In this document: piece by piece, positions 36,335 through 44,365 of the stretch
How the letters are laid out: every line of letters begins with the position of its first letter
Position numbering within the stretch: position 1 is the first letter of the stretch
NCBI RefSeq assembly: GCF_045290345.1
Contig: NZ_CP155447.1
Coordinates: forward strand, 9,238,001 to 9,302,000
DNA: 64,000 nt
Direction: 5' to 3'
Origin: Singulisphaera sp045290345
GTDB taxonomy: Bacteria > Planctomycetota > Planctomycetia > Isosphaerales > Isosphaeraceae
The notes under the pieces: generated by a model
Told to the model about the DNA's origin: nothing
Seen by the model: only the letters and a program-made list of their open reading frames with translations
Databases searched by the model: none
Translations under genes and position numbers: made by a program

Positions 36335-37729
36335 TCAGACCGAGGGGAGTGACCGCAGTGAACCGTTTGTCGATCCGTTCAAAATCGGCAGTAAGGGCTC
36401 GACGGAGAGTCCTTGAGCGATCCGCTCTTGGAGCGGCGTGACCGCATACTGCGGGTTTTGATGAGTCTTGATGTAGTCTTCGAACTCGCCCCGGAACTTC
36501 GCCAGCACGTTCTTGACCGGCCAGGCCGCACCATCGGCGAGGCCACAGATCGTGGTCCCGGGAATGATGCCCAAGTTGTTAGCCAGGTTGAGCATCATGT
36601 CGAGGTCTTCCGAGCGCCCGCCGCCCGCCTTGATGCGCTTCAAGGTCTTGTACATCCAGGCGGTTCCTTCGCGGCAGGGAGTACACTGTCCGCAGCTCTC
36701 GTGGGCGAAGAAACGTGCACAGTTGTAGAGATAGTCGACCATACTCGTATGGTCGTCCATCACGGTCACCGCGGCCGTTCCAAGCCCCAGGCAGCCGGGT
36801 TTGCGAAGTCCTTCGAAGTCGAGCGGTGTGTCGAGTTCCTCGGCGGAGAGCAGACCCATGCTGATTCCACCCGGAACCGCGGCCTTGGCTTTCCGCCCCT
36901 TCCAGACCCCCCCCGCGTGCTTGTCGATCAGCTCGCGACAGGTCACGCCCAAGGGGAGCTCGACACAGACCTGCTTGTTGACGTGTCCCGAAACACAGTA
37001 AAGTTTCGGCCCGTAGCTCTTGGGCGTTCCCATCGACTTGAACCAGTCGGCCCCACGTTCAATGATGTGGGGGACGCAGCAGAGCGTTTCGACGTTGTTG
37101 ACGACCGTGGGCTTGCGAAAGGCCCCTTCGATTGCAGGGAAGGGCGGCTTGATCCGAGGCCAGCCCCGCTTGCCTTCAAGGCTTTCGATCAAGCCGGTCT
37201 CTTCGCCACAGATATAAGCTCCAGCGCCGCGGTGGAGCCAGATATCCAGGTTGAAACCGGAGCCGTAGATATTCTTACCGAGGTGCCCCGCCGCCCTCGC
37301 TTCTTCGATTGCCTGCTCCAGGATCCGGTACCCGTGGATGTACTCGAACCGGAGGTAGATGTAAGCGGTCGACGCCTTGGTGGCGAAGCAGGCGATCGCG
37401 ATCCCTTCGAGGAACTGGTGCGGGTCTCGCTCGATCAGAAGCCGGTTATTGAACGTCGACGGCTCGCTCTCATCGCCATTGATACACATCAGGGTTTCCT
37501 TCCGATCTTTCGGAAGGAAACTCCACTTCAGGCCGCAAGGGAAACCGGCGCCTCCTCGGCCTCGCAGCTCCGAATCCTTGACGAGCGAGACGACCTGGTC
37601 AGGGTCCATCGTCGTCAGGGCCTTCCGCGCCGCCTGGTAACCCCCGCGCGACTCGTAAACTTTCAGCGTGCGACTATCGGGCACGTTCCAGTTGCGACTC
37701 AGTACGGGTTCAAACTCGGCCACGGCCAT
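36335..37729 (-). CDS. nuoF: NADH-quinone oxidoreductase subunit F
   Basis: 464 residues, the NADH- and FMN-binding subunit. ELRGRGGAGFPCGLKW and CINGDESEPSTFNNR build the nucleotide and flavin sites, GAGAYICGEETGLIESLEG is the second Gly-rich segment, and the [4Fe-4S] N3 ligands are in ESCGQCTPCREG, with a fourth Cys in TTICGLADG. With NuoE and NuoG it forms the electron-input module. The ATG has AGGAG close upstream; its spacing is short. Confidence 0.96.
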   Translation of the reverse strand: MAVAEFEPVLSRNWNVPDSRTLKVYESRGGYQAARKALTTMDPDQVVSLVKDSELRGRGGAGFPCGLKWSFLPKDRKETLMCINGDESEPSTFNNRLLIERDPHQFLEGIAIACFATKASTAYIYLRFEYIHGYRILEQAIEEARAAGHLGKNIYGSGFNLDIWLHRGAGAYICGEETGLIESLEGKRGWPRIKPPFPAIEGAFRKPTVVNNVETLCCVPHIIERGADWFKSMGTPKSYGPKLYCVSGHVNKQVCVELPLGVTCRELIDKHAGGVWKGRKAKAAVPGGISMGLLSAEELDTPLDFEGLRKPGCLGLGTAAVTVMDDHTSMVDYLYNCARFFAHESCGQCTPCREGTAWMYKTLKRIKAGGGRSEDLDMMLNLANNLGIIPGTTICGLADGAAWPVKNVLAKFRGEFEDYIKTHQNPQYAVTPLQERIAQGLSVEPLLPILNGSTNGSLRSLPSV

Positions 37730-37784
37730 AAACTCCTGCGAGCAATTCGAGACGAAGAACGTGCGTGCCGCACCCCGGTGGTTC

Positions 37785-38303
37785 TCAAGAGGCAGGTTTC
37801 GGACCCGCCTTCAGATCGTCGAGCATCGAATCCACTTTGTCGGACGTCAACGGGCCGAAGATTCGCCCGTCATCGGCCAAGGCCGCGGGTGCGAAGTCGC
37901 AGATACCTAGACACTCGGCGAATTCCACCGTCAGCTTACCGTCGGGCGTGGTCTGCCCGGGTTCGATGCCCAGCTTATGGCAGGCGTGTTCGAGCATCTC
38001 TTCGCCGCCGGTCAGCATGCACGAGATCGACCGGCAGACCCAGACCCGCACGTCGCCAATCGGCGCCTGGGGAAAGAATCCGTAGAAGCTCATGGTGTCA
38101 TGAACTTCGGCCGGTGTGATTTCGAGAATCTCCGCGATCTCGGCCATCGCCTGGAACGGGACACACCGAAAGTGCTCGTGCACGATGTGAAGCGCTGGCA
38201 GGGTGACCGCTCGCTTGCTCGGATAGCGAGGAATGAACGCCCTGATCTTCTCGCGGATTGGCTCCGAGAGCATCGTGATTTTGGCAATAGACTCGGCGGC
38301 CAT
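37785..38303 (-). CDS. nuoE: NADH-quinone oxidoreductase subunit E, [2Fe-2S]
   Basis: 172 residues. Thioredoxin-like [2Fe-2S] subunit with ligand pairs CRSISC (Cys-x4-Cys) and CLGIC (Cys-x3-Cys), and the conserved helical MAEIAEILEITPAEVHDTMSFYGFF segment. The start is the ATG at 38303: GAGGA lies nine bases upstream, whereas it abuts the alternative ATG at 38312. It partners NuoF. Confidence 0.95.
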   Translation of the reverse strand: MAAESIAKITMLSEPIREKIRAFIPRYPSKRAVTLPALHIVHEHFRCVPFQAMAEIAEILEITPAEVHDTMSFYGFFPQAPIGDVRVWVCRSISCMLTGGEEMLEHACHKLGIEPGQTTPDGKLTVEFAECLGICDFAPAALADDGRIFGPLTSDKVDSMLDDLKAGPKPAS

Positions 38304-38363
38304 CGATCCCATTCCTCAAACCCAGGGAGTCGGACGAGTGTTGAACCCGCACCCTTTTTACGA

Positions 38364-39583
38364 TCAGCGGTCCAGCTCGGCAGCGATGATATTGAGACTT
38401 CCCAGGATCGCCACCACATCAGCGATCAAGTGATCTTTGATGATGTGAGGGAAGATCTGGAAGTGGATGAACGAGGGGGGCCGCGTCCGCGTCCGCCAGG
38501 CGGTCTGGCTGCCGTCGGTGATCAAGTAGTAGCCGAGTTCGCCGTTGGGCGCCTCGACCGCGGCGTAGATCTCGTTCTTGGGAGTCTCGAAGCCTCGATT
38601 GGGCATGATCAGCTCGAAGTGCTGGATCAAGCCTTCCATGCTGTTGTAGGTCGAGCCCTTATCGGGCAGCGGGAACTTCTCGGCGATCGCCACGTTGACC
38701 GGCCCGGTCGGTAAATTCCCAAGGGCCTGTGTGATGATCCGGTGACTTTGCCGCATTTCTTCCATGCGGACAAAGAACCGGGCGTAGCAATCCCCCTCGG
38801 TCATGTAGGGGACATCAAAGTCGAAATCGCGATAGGCGAGGTACGGCTGATCCTTGCGCAGGTCGAAGGTTACGCCACTGGCTCGGGCCAACGGCCCGGC
38901 AACCGAGAGGCTGATTGCGTCTTCCTTCGTCAAGACCCCGACGCCTCGCGTTCGTTCCAGGAAGATCCGGTTCCTGAAGAGCAGCTTTTCCATGTCAGAA
39001 TAGACTTTGGGAAAGCTCTGGAGGACCGTTTGAATCTTGCGGATCACCTTATCGTTGAAGTCATGGAGGACTCCGCCGACCCGCGTGTAACCGGGGTGGA
39101 AGCGATAACCCGACATCTCTTCGTAGACGTCGTAAATCTGCTCCCGAAGATTGAATGCATAAAGGAAGGCGGTGAACGCTCCAAGGTCGAGCGCGGCAGC
39201 GCCCGTGCAGAGCAAGTGATCGCTCATTCGGGCGAGTTCGCCGATGATGACCCGGATGTACTGGCACCGCTTCGTCAGCTCGATGTCCAGCAAGCTCTCG
39301 ACGGCATGATGCCACGCCACTTCGTTCATCGGCGGGCTGATATAATTCTTACGATCGACGATCGTCACATACTGATTGAAATTCAGGTGCTCGCCGAGCT
39401 TCTCAAACCCTGAATGCAGGTAACCGATGTCGGGCGTCGCCTTCACGATCCGTTCACCATCCAATTCAAGGATGAGCCGGAGGGTCGTGTGCGTCGCGGG
39501 TGCTGAGGCCCGAAGTTGAGGGTCCAAGTAAATTGCTTGGAGTCCGCGGCAAGTTCGGGATCGTCGAGCAAGTTGGCCGGCAT
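38364..39583 (-). CDS. nuoD: NADH-quinone oxidoreductase subunit D, with an apparent frameshift near the N-terminus
   Basis: The 49-kDa-type subunit that forms the quinone site with NuoB. From the ATG at 39583 (preceded by an AGG ten bases upstream) the frame reads MPANLLDDPEL...FTWTLNFGPQHP and then falls out of phase; the expected continuation ATHTTLRLILELDGE is in another frame. The break is near 39496/39497, where CACCCGCGACG is found instead of CACCCGGCGACG, so one G is missing inside the most conserved motif, GPQHPATH. Downstream everything is intact, including GYLHSGFEKLGE, YISPPMNEVAW and LDLGAFTAFLYAFN. Either a sequencing error or a real lesion; in frame the protein would be about 406 residues. 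The open frame to 39620 is an artefact of the shift. Confidence 0.9.
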
Positions 39584-39667
39584 TGATCTGGCACCTGCGA
39601 AATAACGGCGTTCGTTTCAACGCGAATCAAACCAGTAACGAGTCGTATCGCGGCCTTGGCCGCTTAC

Positions 39668-40201
39668 TCACGATTCCCCGCGCGTCAGGCGCGGGAAGTT
39701 GTGTCGTTCGCCACGTCCTCGCAACGGATAGTCTTTCCGGAGCGGGAACGCCGTGAACTCATCGGGCATCAAAATTCGCCGCAGGTCGGGATGCCCCGCG
39801 AACTTGATTCCGTACATGTCGAACACTTCACGTTCCATCCAGTCGGCACCCAACCAGAGGGGCACCACGGTAGGAAGCGTCGGTTCGGGATCATCGAGAG
39901 CCACTTTGACGACCACAAATTCAGCCGTCTCGAGGTTCCTCAAAACGTAGTGAACCTCGAACCGCGGCCCAGTTCGATCGGGGTATCCGAGATAGTCCGC
40001 TCCGCCCAGCTCGGAAAGCATCGCGAAACCACACTGCTCTTTGAGCGAACGAAGCAAGTCGACCAGCCGATCGGAGCCAACGTGGAATCGGAGGTTATCT
40101 CGAAACCGCGTCAGCCGATAAACCCCTTCGCCGAAGATGCCATCGAGCGTGGCCAACGTGGCTGCGTGAGGATCAACGGGCGTTGTTGTCTCGGTGTTCA
40201 T
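39668..40201 (-). CDS. nuoC: NADH-quinone oxidoreductase subunit C
   Basis: 177 residues from the ATG at 40201 (MNTETTTPVDP); a GTG six codons upstream is in frame, but GGAG lies closer to the ATG. The 30-kDa-type subunit is recognised by ADYLGYPDRTGPRFEVHYVL, ADWMEREVFDMYGIKFAGHPDLRRILMPDEF and the closing PLRKDYPLRGRGERHNF. It is separate from NuoD, not fused. Confidence 0.95.
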   Translation of the reverse strand: MNTETTTPVDPHAATLATLDGIFGEGVYRLTRFRDNLRFHVGSDRLVDLLRSLKEQCGFAMLSELGGADYLGYPDRTGPRFEVHYVLRNLETAEFVVVKVALDDPEPTLPTVVPLWLGADWMEREVFDMYGIKFAGHPDLRRILMPDEFTAFPLRKDYPLRGRGERHNFPRLTRGES

Positions 40202-40232
40202 GGTTATCGGCTCTCCCACTCAGAGTCGCGAA

Positions 40233-40964
40233 TCACTTGTTCTCATCAGAGCCGAGCAGACCGGGTCCGCCGGGAAGCCGGTAACCAAACCGATCTTCGT
40301 CACCACGTTCGCCGGCGACGGCATAACCGGCGGGCGCATTCCGTTTCTCTTCGATCATCTTTTCGCGTTCGAGCAATTCAGGCAGACCCAAACCGGCGAT
40401 TGAACCGCCACGCTGGATCTTCTCCTGAAGGTCGATCACTGCCCGTAGGATCTGTTCGGGGCGAGGCGGACATCCGGGGATATAGATATCAACCGGAATG
40501 AACCGATCGATCCCTTGGACGACCGCATAGGTATCGAAGATACCCCCTGTCGAGGCACAGGCGCCCATGCTAATGCACCACTTGGGCTCGGGCATCTGGA
40601 GCCAGATCCGTTGGAGGACCGGCATCATCTTCATGGCCACTCGGCCCGCGACGATCATCAGGTCGCATTGTCTCGGGGTAAACCGCATGACCTCAGCACC
40701 AAATCTGGCGAGGTCGAATCGGCTCGCACCGACGGCCATCAGTTCGATTCCGCAGCAGGCGGTCGCGAACGGCATCGGCCAGAGGCTGTACTTCCGGCAG
40801 TAGCTCACCACCGAGTCCAGCGTGGTCACGATGGTGTTCTCGGGAACCTCCACCTTGCCGGCAGACTGAATCGAAACCGCCGAACCCGTGGCGCCAGGAA
40901 GTGTGATCGGCACTCCAGTCTCTTTGTTTGAGCCTATCGCCACTCGAACACCCCCTTCCGCCAT
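40233..40964 (-). CDS. nuoB: NADH-quinone oxidoreductase subunit B, cluster N2
   Basis: Up to 243 residues. The N2 [4Fe-4S] ligands are the tandem cysteines in ATACCGIELMA, the Cys in CISMGACASTGG and the Cys in YIPGCPPRPEQIL. RFTPRQCDLMIVAGRVAMKM is also typical. The ATG at 40964 overlaps nuoA by about 30 bases; a GTG at 40943, with AGGGGGT just upstream, is a strong alternative start. A 50-residue tail rich in Gly and Glu follows the core. Confidence 0.95.
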   Translation of the reverse strand: MAEGGVRVAIGSNKETGVPITLPGATGSAVSIQSAGKVEVPENTIVTTLDSVVSYCRKYSLWPMPFATACCGIELMAVGASRFDLARFGAEVMRFTPRQCDLMIVAGRVAMKMMPVLQRIWLQMPEPKWCISMGACASTGGIFDTYAVVQGIDRFIPVDIYIPGCPPRPEQILRAVIDLQEKIQRGGSIAGLGLPELLEREKMIEEKRNAPAGYAVAGERGDEDRFGYRLPGGPGLLGSDENK

Positions 40965-41386
40965 GCGTATGCGAACCCCGCACCCAGGATCGCGACAAAG
41001 ACCAGGATTTCGCCAAAGACGAGGTTACGGAAGACGGGAGGAATCCCCGCGACTGCCGTTGCCAGAACGGCCGGAGCACCGACCTTCGCAACGGGAGCCG
41101 CCGCGGCGGCCGCGACTGTTGGCCCCGCACTCCACTGAGCGACCGCCCACGGATAGAGAAAGAGAAGTTCCACGTCGAACAAGAGAAAGACGATGGCCAC
41201 GAGGTAGTAGCGGACGTCAAACCGCTGGCGGGCATCGCCGATCGGGTCCATGCCCGACTCGTAGGGCATCTGCTTGACGGCCGTTTTCCGCTTCGGGCCA
41301 ATGATGGCACTCGCGGCGGTCATCCCCACCGCGACGGAGATCCCGACCAAAATCAACAGAAATATCGGCGTGAACTCTGTACCCAT
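40934..41386 (-). CDS. nuoA: NADH-quinone oxidoreductase subunit A
   Basis: 150 residues, three-helix membrane subunit. KQMPYESGMDPIGDARQRFDVRYYLVAIVFLLFDVELLFLYPWA is the signature region, holding the flexible loop (Cys replaced by Ser in YESGMDP) next to the quinone chamber and the conserved Asp/Glu in the second helix. An Ala/Pro-rich insertion of about 25 residues follows, before the third helix. It is the first gene of the operon; no good ribosome binding site lies near the ATG, so the leader structure may matter. Confidence 0.95.
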   Translation of the reverse strand: MGTEFTPIFLLILVGISVAVGMTAASAIIGPKRKTAVKQMPYESGMDPIGDARQRFDVRYYLVAIVFLLFDVELLFLYPWAVAQWSAGPTVAAAAAAPVAKVGAPAVLATAVAGIPPVFRNLVFGEILVFVAILGAGFAYAWRKGVFEWR

Positions 41387-41426
41387 CTGTCGCGAGACCG
41401 CCCGGCCCGCCTCACTCTTGTTCCAG

Positions 41427-41448
41427 CTTTGTGAAACTGTTCACAAAG
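41427..41448. promoter_or_regulatory. CRP/FNR-family type palindrome upstream of nuoA
   Basis: CTTTGTGAA, a four-base spacer and TTCACAAAG form a perfect 9-bp inverted repeat; read another way it contains TGTGA-N6-TCACA, the consensus for CRP. It lies 41-62 bases upstream of the nuoA ATG. It could equally fold as an RNA hairpin. No regulator gene of this family is in the window. Confidence 0.6.
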
Positions 41449-41455
41449 TCGAACT

Positions 41456-41482
41456 AAAAAAATCCCAGCTCGAAAGCCGGGA
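41456..41482 (-). terminator. Hairpin plus seven Ts in the nuo leader, possible attenuator
   Basis: On the minus strand TCCCGGCT, a TTCG loop and AGCTGGGA (one G-T wobble) are followed directly by TTTTTTT. This is the best intrinsic terminator in the window by form. It lies downstream of a promoter-like pair (41504-41531) and about 70 bases before nuoA, so it may be an attenuator rather than the end of the upstream gene, which has its own hairpin. Confidence 0.65.
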
Positions 41483-41503
41483 CTAACACGGGAGACGTCA
41501 ATG

Positions 41504-41531
41504 ATCATACGCAAGATGATCGAGATAACAA
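41504..41531 (-). promoter_or_regulatory. Possible sigma70-type promoter for nuoA
   Basis: On the minus strand TTGTTA and TATGAT are separated by 16 bases (four and five of six matches to the consensus). Transcription would begin near 41497 and run into the hairpin at 41456-41482. This is weak by itself; the order of elements makes it worth noting. Confidence 0.35.
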
Positions 41532-41533
41532 GG

Positions 41534-41559
41534 GGGGACTGGATTCAGTCCTGGTCCCC
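41534..41559 (-). terminator. Hairpin downstream of the secreted-protein gene
   Basis: GGGGAC and GTCCCC enclose an inner GGACTG/CAGTCC alternative stem. It lies about 80 bases beyond the stop of the minus-strand gene ending at 41643, and is a candidate end for that transcript. Confidence 0.45.
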
Positions 41560-41642
41560 TCGGGGTTTATTGCTCATTTTTGCGTAGGTTTTGCGGAAAC
41601 GTCGCCGTATGAGCGCGAGTCGATACGGCGTCGTTGTCCCGA

Positions 41643-42425
41643 TCACTTCGGCCTGGTTGAGCCGGACCGAGGGGCGAGGCCCGGAGCCGTGAGCCGACTG
41701 GACGACTCGAGTTCCTCGTTCTCACGAAGAATATCAGAAGGCGTACGTTGTCGAGTACTCGGCTTGGTCGCTGGATTCGACCGTGAACCACTAAAAAGGG
41801 GCGACCGGCTGGAGGCTGCGCCGGGGGTTGCGGCCGAACTCTGTCGTCGCGCCCCGCCAGGCGAGGCTGCTTCCGCGCCTGGTTCTCGTGGTGCCTGGCC
41901 GCGAGGGTTGGCGAGATCGCGCGAGACCTTGCTCGAATCCTTGGTGTAGGCCCGGTAGAGCTCGGCGCGTTTTCGCGGGTCGCGCTCTTTCAAGTACGCA
42001 ATATACTTCTCGTGCCTGGAACGCTGGTCGTGATAGAAATCCTTGTCGCTCGCCTGATTGGGCTGGTAGACGCGATTGTACTCTTTGTCATACTGCCGGT
42101 AGGCCGAGTAGTACGGAACTCCTGGGCCAGTGCGTCTTCGCCCGGTACCGAATTCGTCCGCGGGTCCAATCTCCGACTCCATGAATCGTTGAAATTGGTT
42201 GGCCGCGCCGTATCCCCCGGGCTGGAGCAAGTTCTGGTTAGGTGTGAGCCCGTAGCCAGAGGGGAAACTGGGATAGACGAATTGCTCATATTGCTGATTG
42301 TACGGTTTGTACGGATCGGCGGTGTGGCCTTGGGCCGTCGCTTGTCCGGCCCACCCCATGGGGGTCAGGAAAAACAGGCCAACATTGACGACACGCCGGA
42401 AATTTTTTGATCGTTCCACCGACAT
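41643..42425 (-). CDS. Secreted protein of unknown function, Tyr-rich centre and Ser/Pro-rich tail
   Basis: 260 residues. The ATG at 42425 follows GGGAG at seven bases and opens a signal peptide: MSVERSKNFRRVVNVGLFFL then a cleavage region near AGQATAQG. The mature part has many Tyr, Gln and Asn (VYPSFPSGYGLTPNQNLLQPGG, YYSAYRQYDKEYNRVYQPNQ), then a charged helical patch (RHEKYIAYLKERDPRKRAELYRAY), and a disordered C-terminus rich in Ser, Ala, Pro and Arg. No family was recognised. It precedes the nuo operon on the same strand but is separated from it by a hairpin. Confidence 0.6.
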   Translation of the reverse strand: MSVERSKNFRRVVNVGLFFLTPMGWAGQATAQGHTADPYKPYNQQYEQFVYPSFPSGYGLTPNQNLLQPGGYGAANQFQRFMESEIGPADEFGTGRRRTGPGVPYYSAYRQYDKEYNRVYQPNQASDKDFYHDQRSRHEKYIAYLKERDPRKRAELYRAYTKDSSKVSRDLANPRGQAPREPGAEAASPGGARRQSSAATPGAASSRSPLFSGSRSNPATKPSTRQRTPSDILRENEELESSSRLTAPGLAPRSGSTRPK

Positions 42426-42990
42426 CGGCCACTCCCTTTTTTCAAAGAGGCCTCCGACATTCCACGTCATCGGAAGGATCGATGGGCAACAGGCGCGCCG
42501 ACCCATCTTTCATTCTAGCACAAGGAATTCCGTCGAACATGGTCGCAGTCTTTAGTTGCGACGTCGCCACGCTGATCGTTCGGCTCCATTTTCGAATCTG
42601 TCCGACTGGCTCAACCTTCGAGGCGAGAAGTGATGGAGCCCGTAGTGGTAGCTCGACCTCTCGCCGGTTTGTTCGAGCGCTGCGTCCCTCTTGCTCTTGA
42701 TCGGGAGGGGTCTCTATCCCGCTTGAGATCGGGATTCGGATTCGAAACATTAATTACAAGAGGAATTCGACCCACGCGGGTTCTCAAATTTCTCGATGGG
42801 ATTCCAGCGGTTTCAGAAAGTGGGCATGACGCCGGATCGATCAGTCGCTCCAAACCCATTGGCTAGGCGGTGGAAACGGGAGGGGAATGGGATATGATGG
42901 TGAGATCGCGGCAAGGGTCGTTCGCGTTCTGCGCCTGGTTTCGCCGCCGGGCTCGCCTCACCATGGATGGGCCAATCTGGGGAGTCTCTG
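42426..42990. other. 565-bp divergent intergenic stretch
   Basis: It lies between the minus-strand secreted protein and the plus-strand gene at 42991, so it should contain both promoters. Short open frames on both strands lack ribosome binding sites and family resemblance. No clear promoter pair was found. Confidence 0.5.
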
Positions 42991-44355
42991 ATGATTGGTG
43001 CGTATCTCGCATTTGCTGTCTTGGTTGGTCAAGTCCCCGCGCCCGATCCGATGGTACTTGTGATTCAACTGGGTTCGGCTCGCTACGCGCAACGGGAAGC
43101 CGCCGCATCAGCCCTTGAACGACTGGGTCGTCCCGCGCTGCCCGCGTTGCTCTCGGTGAGAGAGGTGAAGGATCCGGAGATCCGATCTCGCGCCTCGGCC
43201 TTGATCACGAAGATTGAAGGGGCCTTGCTGACGAAGCCGACCATGGTGGCTCTCAACTTCCAGGACCAGACACTCGCAGAGGTCATTCGTTCCTTCAGCG
43301 AGCAGTCGGGCATCAAGATGGCCATTTATCCGGAACCGTCCCCTGCTCTCCTGCAGAAACGGATCACTCTGCAGGAATCCGCGCCGCTTCCGTTCTGGAA
43401 AGCCTTGGACCGGCTCTGCGAAGCGGGACAGTTACAATACAACTTCGGGATGCACGGTATGCCGAATGCGAATGAGTCGGTTTTTCCGCTCTTCGCAGGG
43501 GGGGGCCGTCCTGCTGGCCCGATGTCGGATAACGGCCCGTTCCGGGTGAATCTCGGCGGACTTCACTATCAGCGTCACGTTCAGTTCCTCTCCAGTGGCC
43601 AACCCCTCCCTTCAAACCGGATCGTGCTTCCTCAAAACCCAGCGGAAGCGAAGCGCCCCGACTTCAACCTGACTGAAGAGTTTTACGCCCAGATCCAGGT
43701 GGCCGCCGAGCCAAGACTCTCGGTCACCCAGCGCGGGGCGCTCAAGCTTCTCGAGGCGGTCGACGATCGCGGTCAATCGCTTTTGATTCCCGAGACCAAC
43801 ACCCTGACTCAGCAGCGACAGTCAGGCTACTTTGGCTTGAGCGCCGGACCGAATTTGCACCTTCAAGCACCCCTGCATCGCCCCGAGCAACCTGGCCAAA
43901 AGATCAAGCGGCTCCGTGGCGTCTTACCGGTCGTGGTGGCCACCCGAAAAGGAAATCCGCTCGTCGTCCCCCTGAGCGGCTCGAGTGGCAAATCCTTCCG
44001 GAGCGAAGACGCGGTCGTGGAAGTTCAGGATATTCGCGTGAATCCGAACACTAACCAGACGAATATCCAGATTTCAGTGCGGGCGAAGGCGAATTCTGGA
44101 AGTGAGGCGGACCTGCTGGCCGCGATGCCGACCGCAATGGCCCGTCGGCCTGATTCGATCCAGCAGCAAATCGAAGTGTTCGACGGCCAGGGGAAATCGA
44201 TTCCCTTGTATCTGTCCAACGACGCAGACGGCTCTCGGATGACCTTGACGCTGACGCCTCACGATCAGGGTGCAGCCCACGAGCTCCGCTACTACTCGAT
44301 CGTCCGGGCCGCCACGGAAGTGAACTTCGAGTTCACCGACGTCCCGCTTCCCTGA
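42991..44355 (+). CDS. Exported protein with a HEAT-like N-terminus, unknown function
   Basis: 454 residues. The ATG at 42991 follows GGGGAG at six bases; the frame opens eight codons earlier. The start is hydrophobic (MIGAYLAFAVLVGQVPAP), consistent with a signal peptide. Residues about 25-80 (YAQREAAASALERLGRPALPALLSV) look like one or two HEAT-type helical repeats. FQDQTLAEVIRSFSEQSGIKMAIY resembles the small domains that precede secretin-type proteins (STN-like), but no secretin domain follows. The C-terminal part is beta-rich. Neighbours are unrelated, and its role is not known. Confidence 0.65.
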   Translation: MIGAYLAFAVLVGQVPAPDPMVLVIQLGSARYAQREAAASALERLGRPALPALLSVREVKDPEIRSRASALITKIEGALLTKPTMVALNFQDQTLAEVIRSFSEQSGIKMAIYPEPSPALLQKRITLQESAPLPFWKALDRLCEAGQLQYNFGMHGMPNANESVFPLFAGGGRPAGPMSDNGPFRVNLGGLHYQRHVQFLSSGQPLPSNRIVLPQNPAEAKRPDFNLTEEFYAQIQVAAEPRLSVTQRGALKLLEAVDDRGQSLLIPETNTLTQQRQSGYFGLSAGPNLHLQAPLHRPEQPGQKIKRLRGVLPVVVATRKGNPLVVPLSGSSGKSFRSEDAVVEVQDIRVNPNTNQTNIQISVRAKANSGSEADLLAAMPTAMARRPDSIQQQIEVFDGQGKSIPLYLSNDADGSRMTLTLTPHDQGAAHELRYYSIVRAATEVNFEFTDVPLP

Positions 44356-44365
44356 ACGCCCCTCA

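Noticed and set aside
36413..38119. 568-codon plus-strand frame opposite nuoF and nuoE
   Set aside because: Antisense to two conserved complex I genes; composition is that of a shadow frame.
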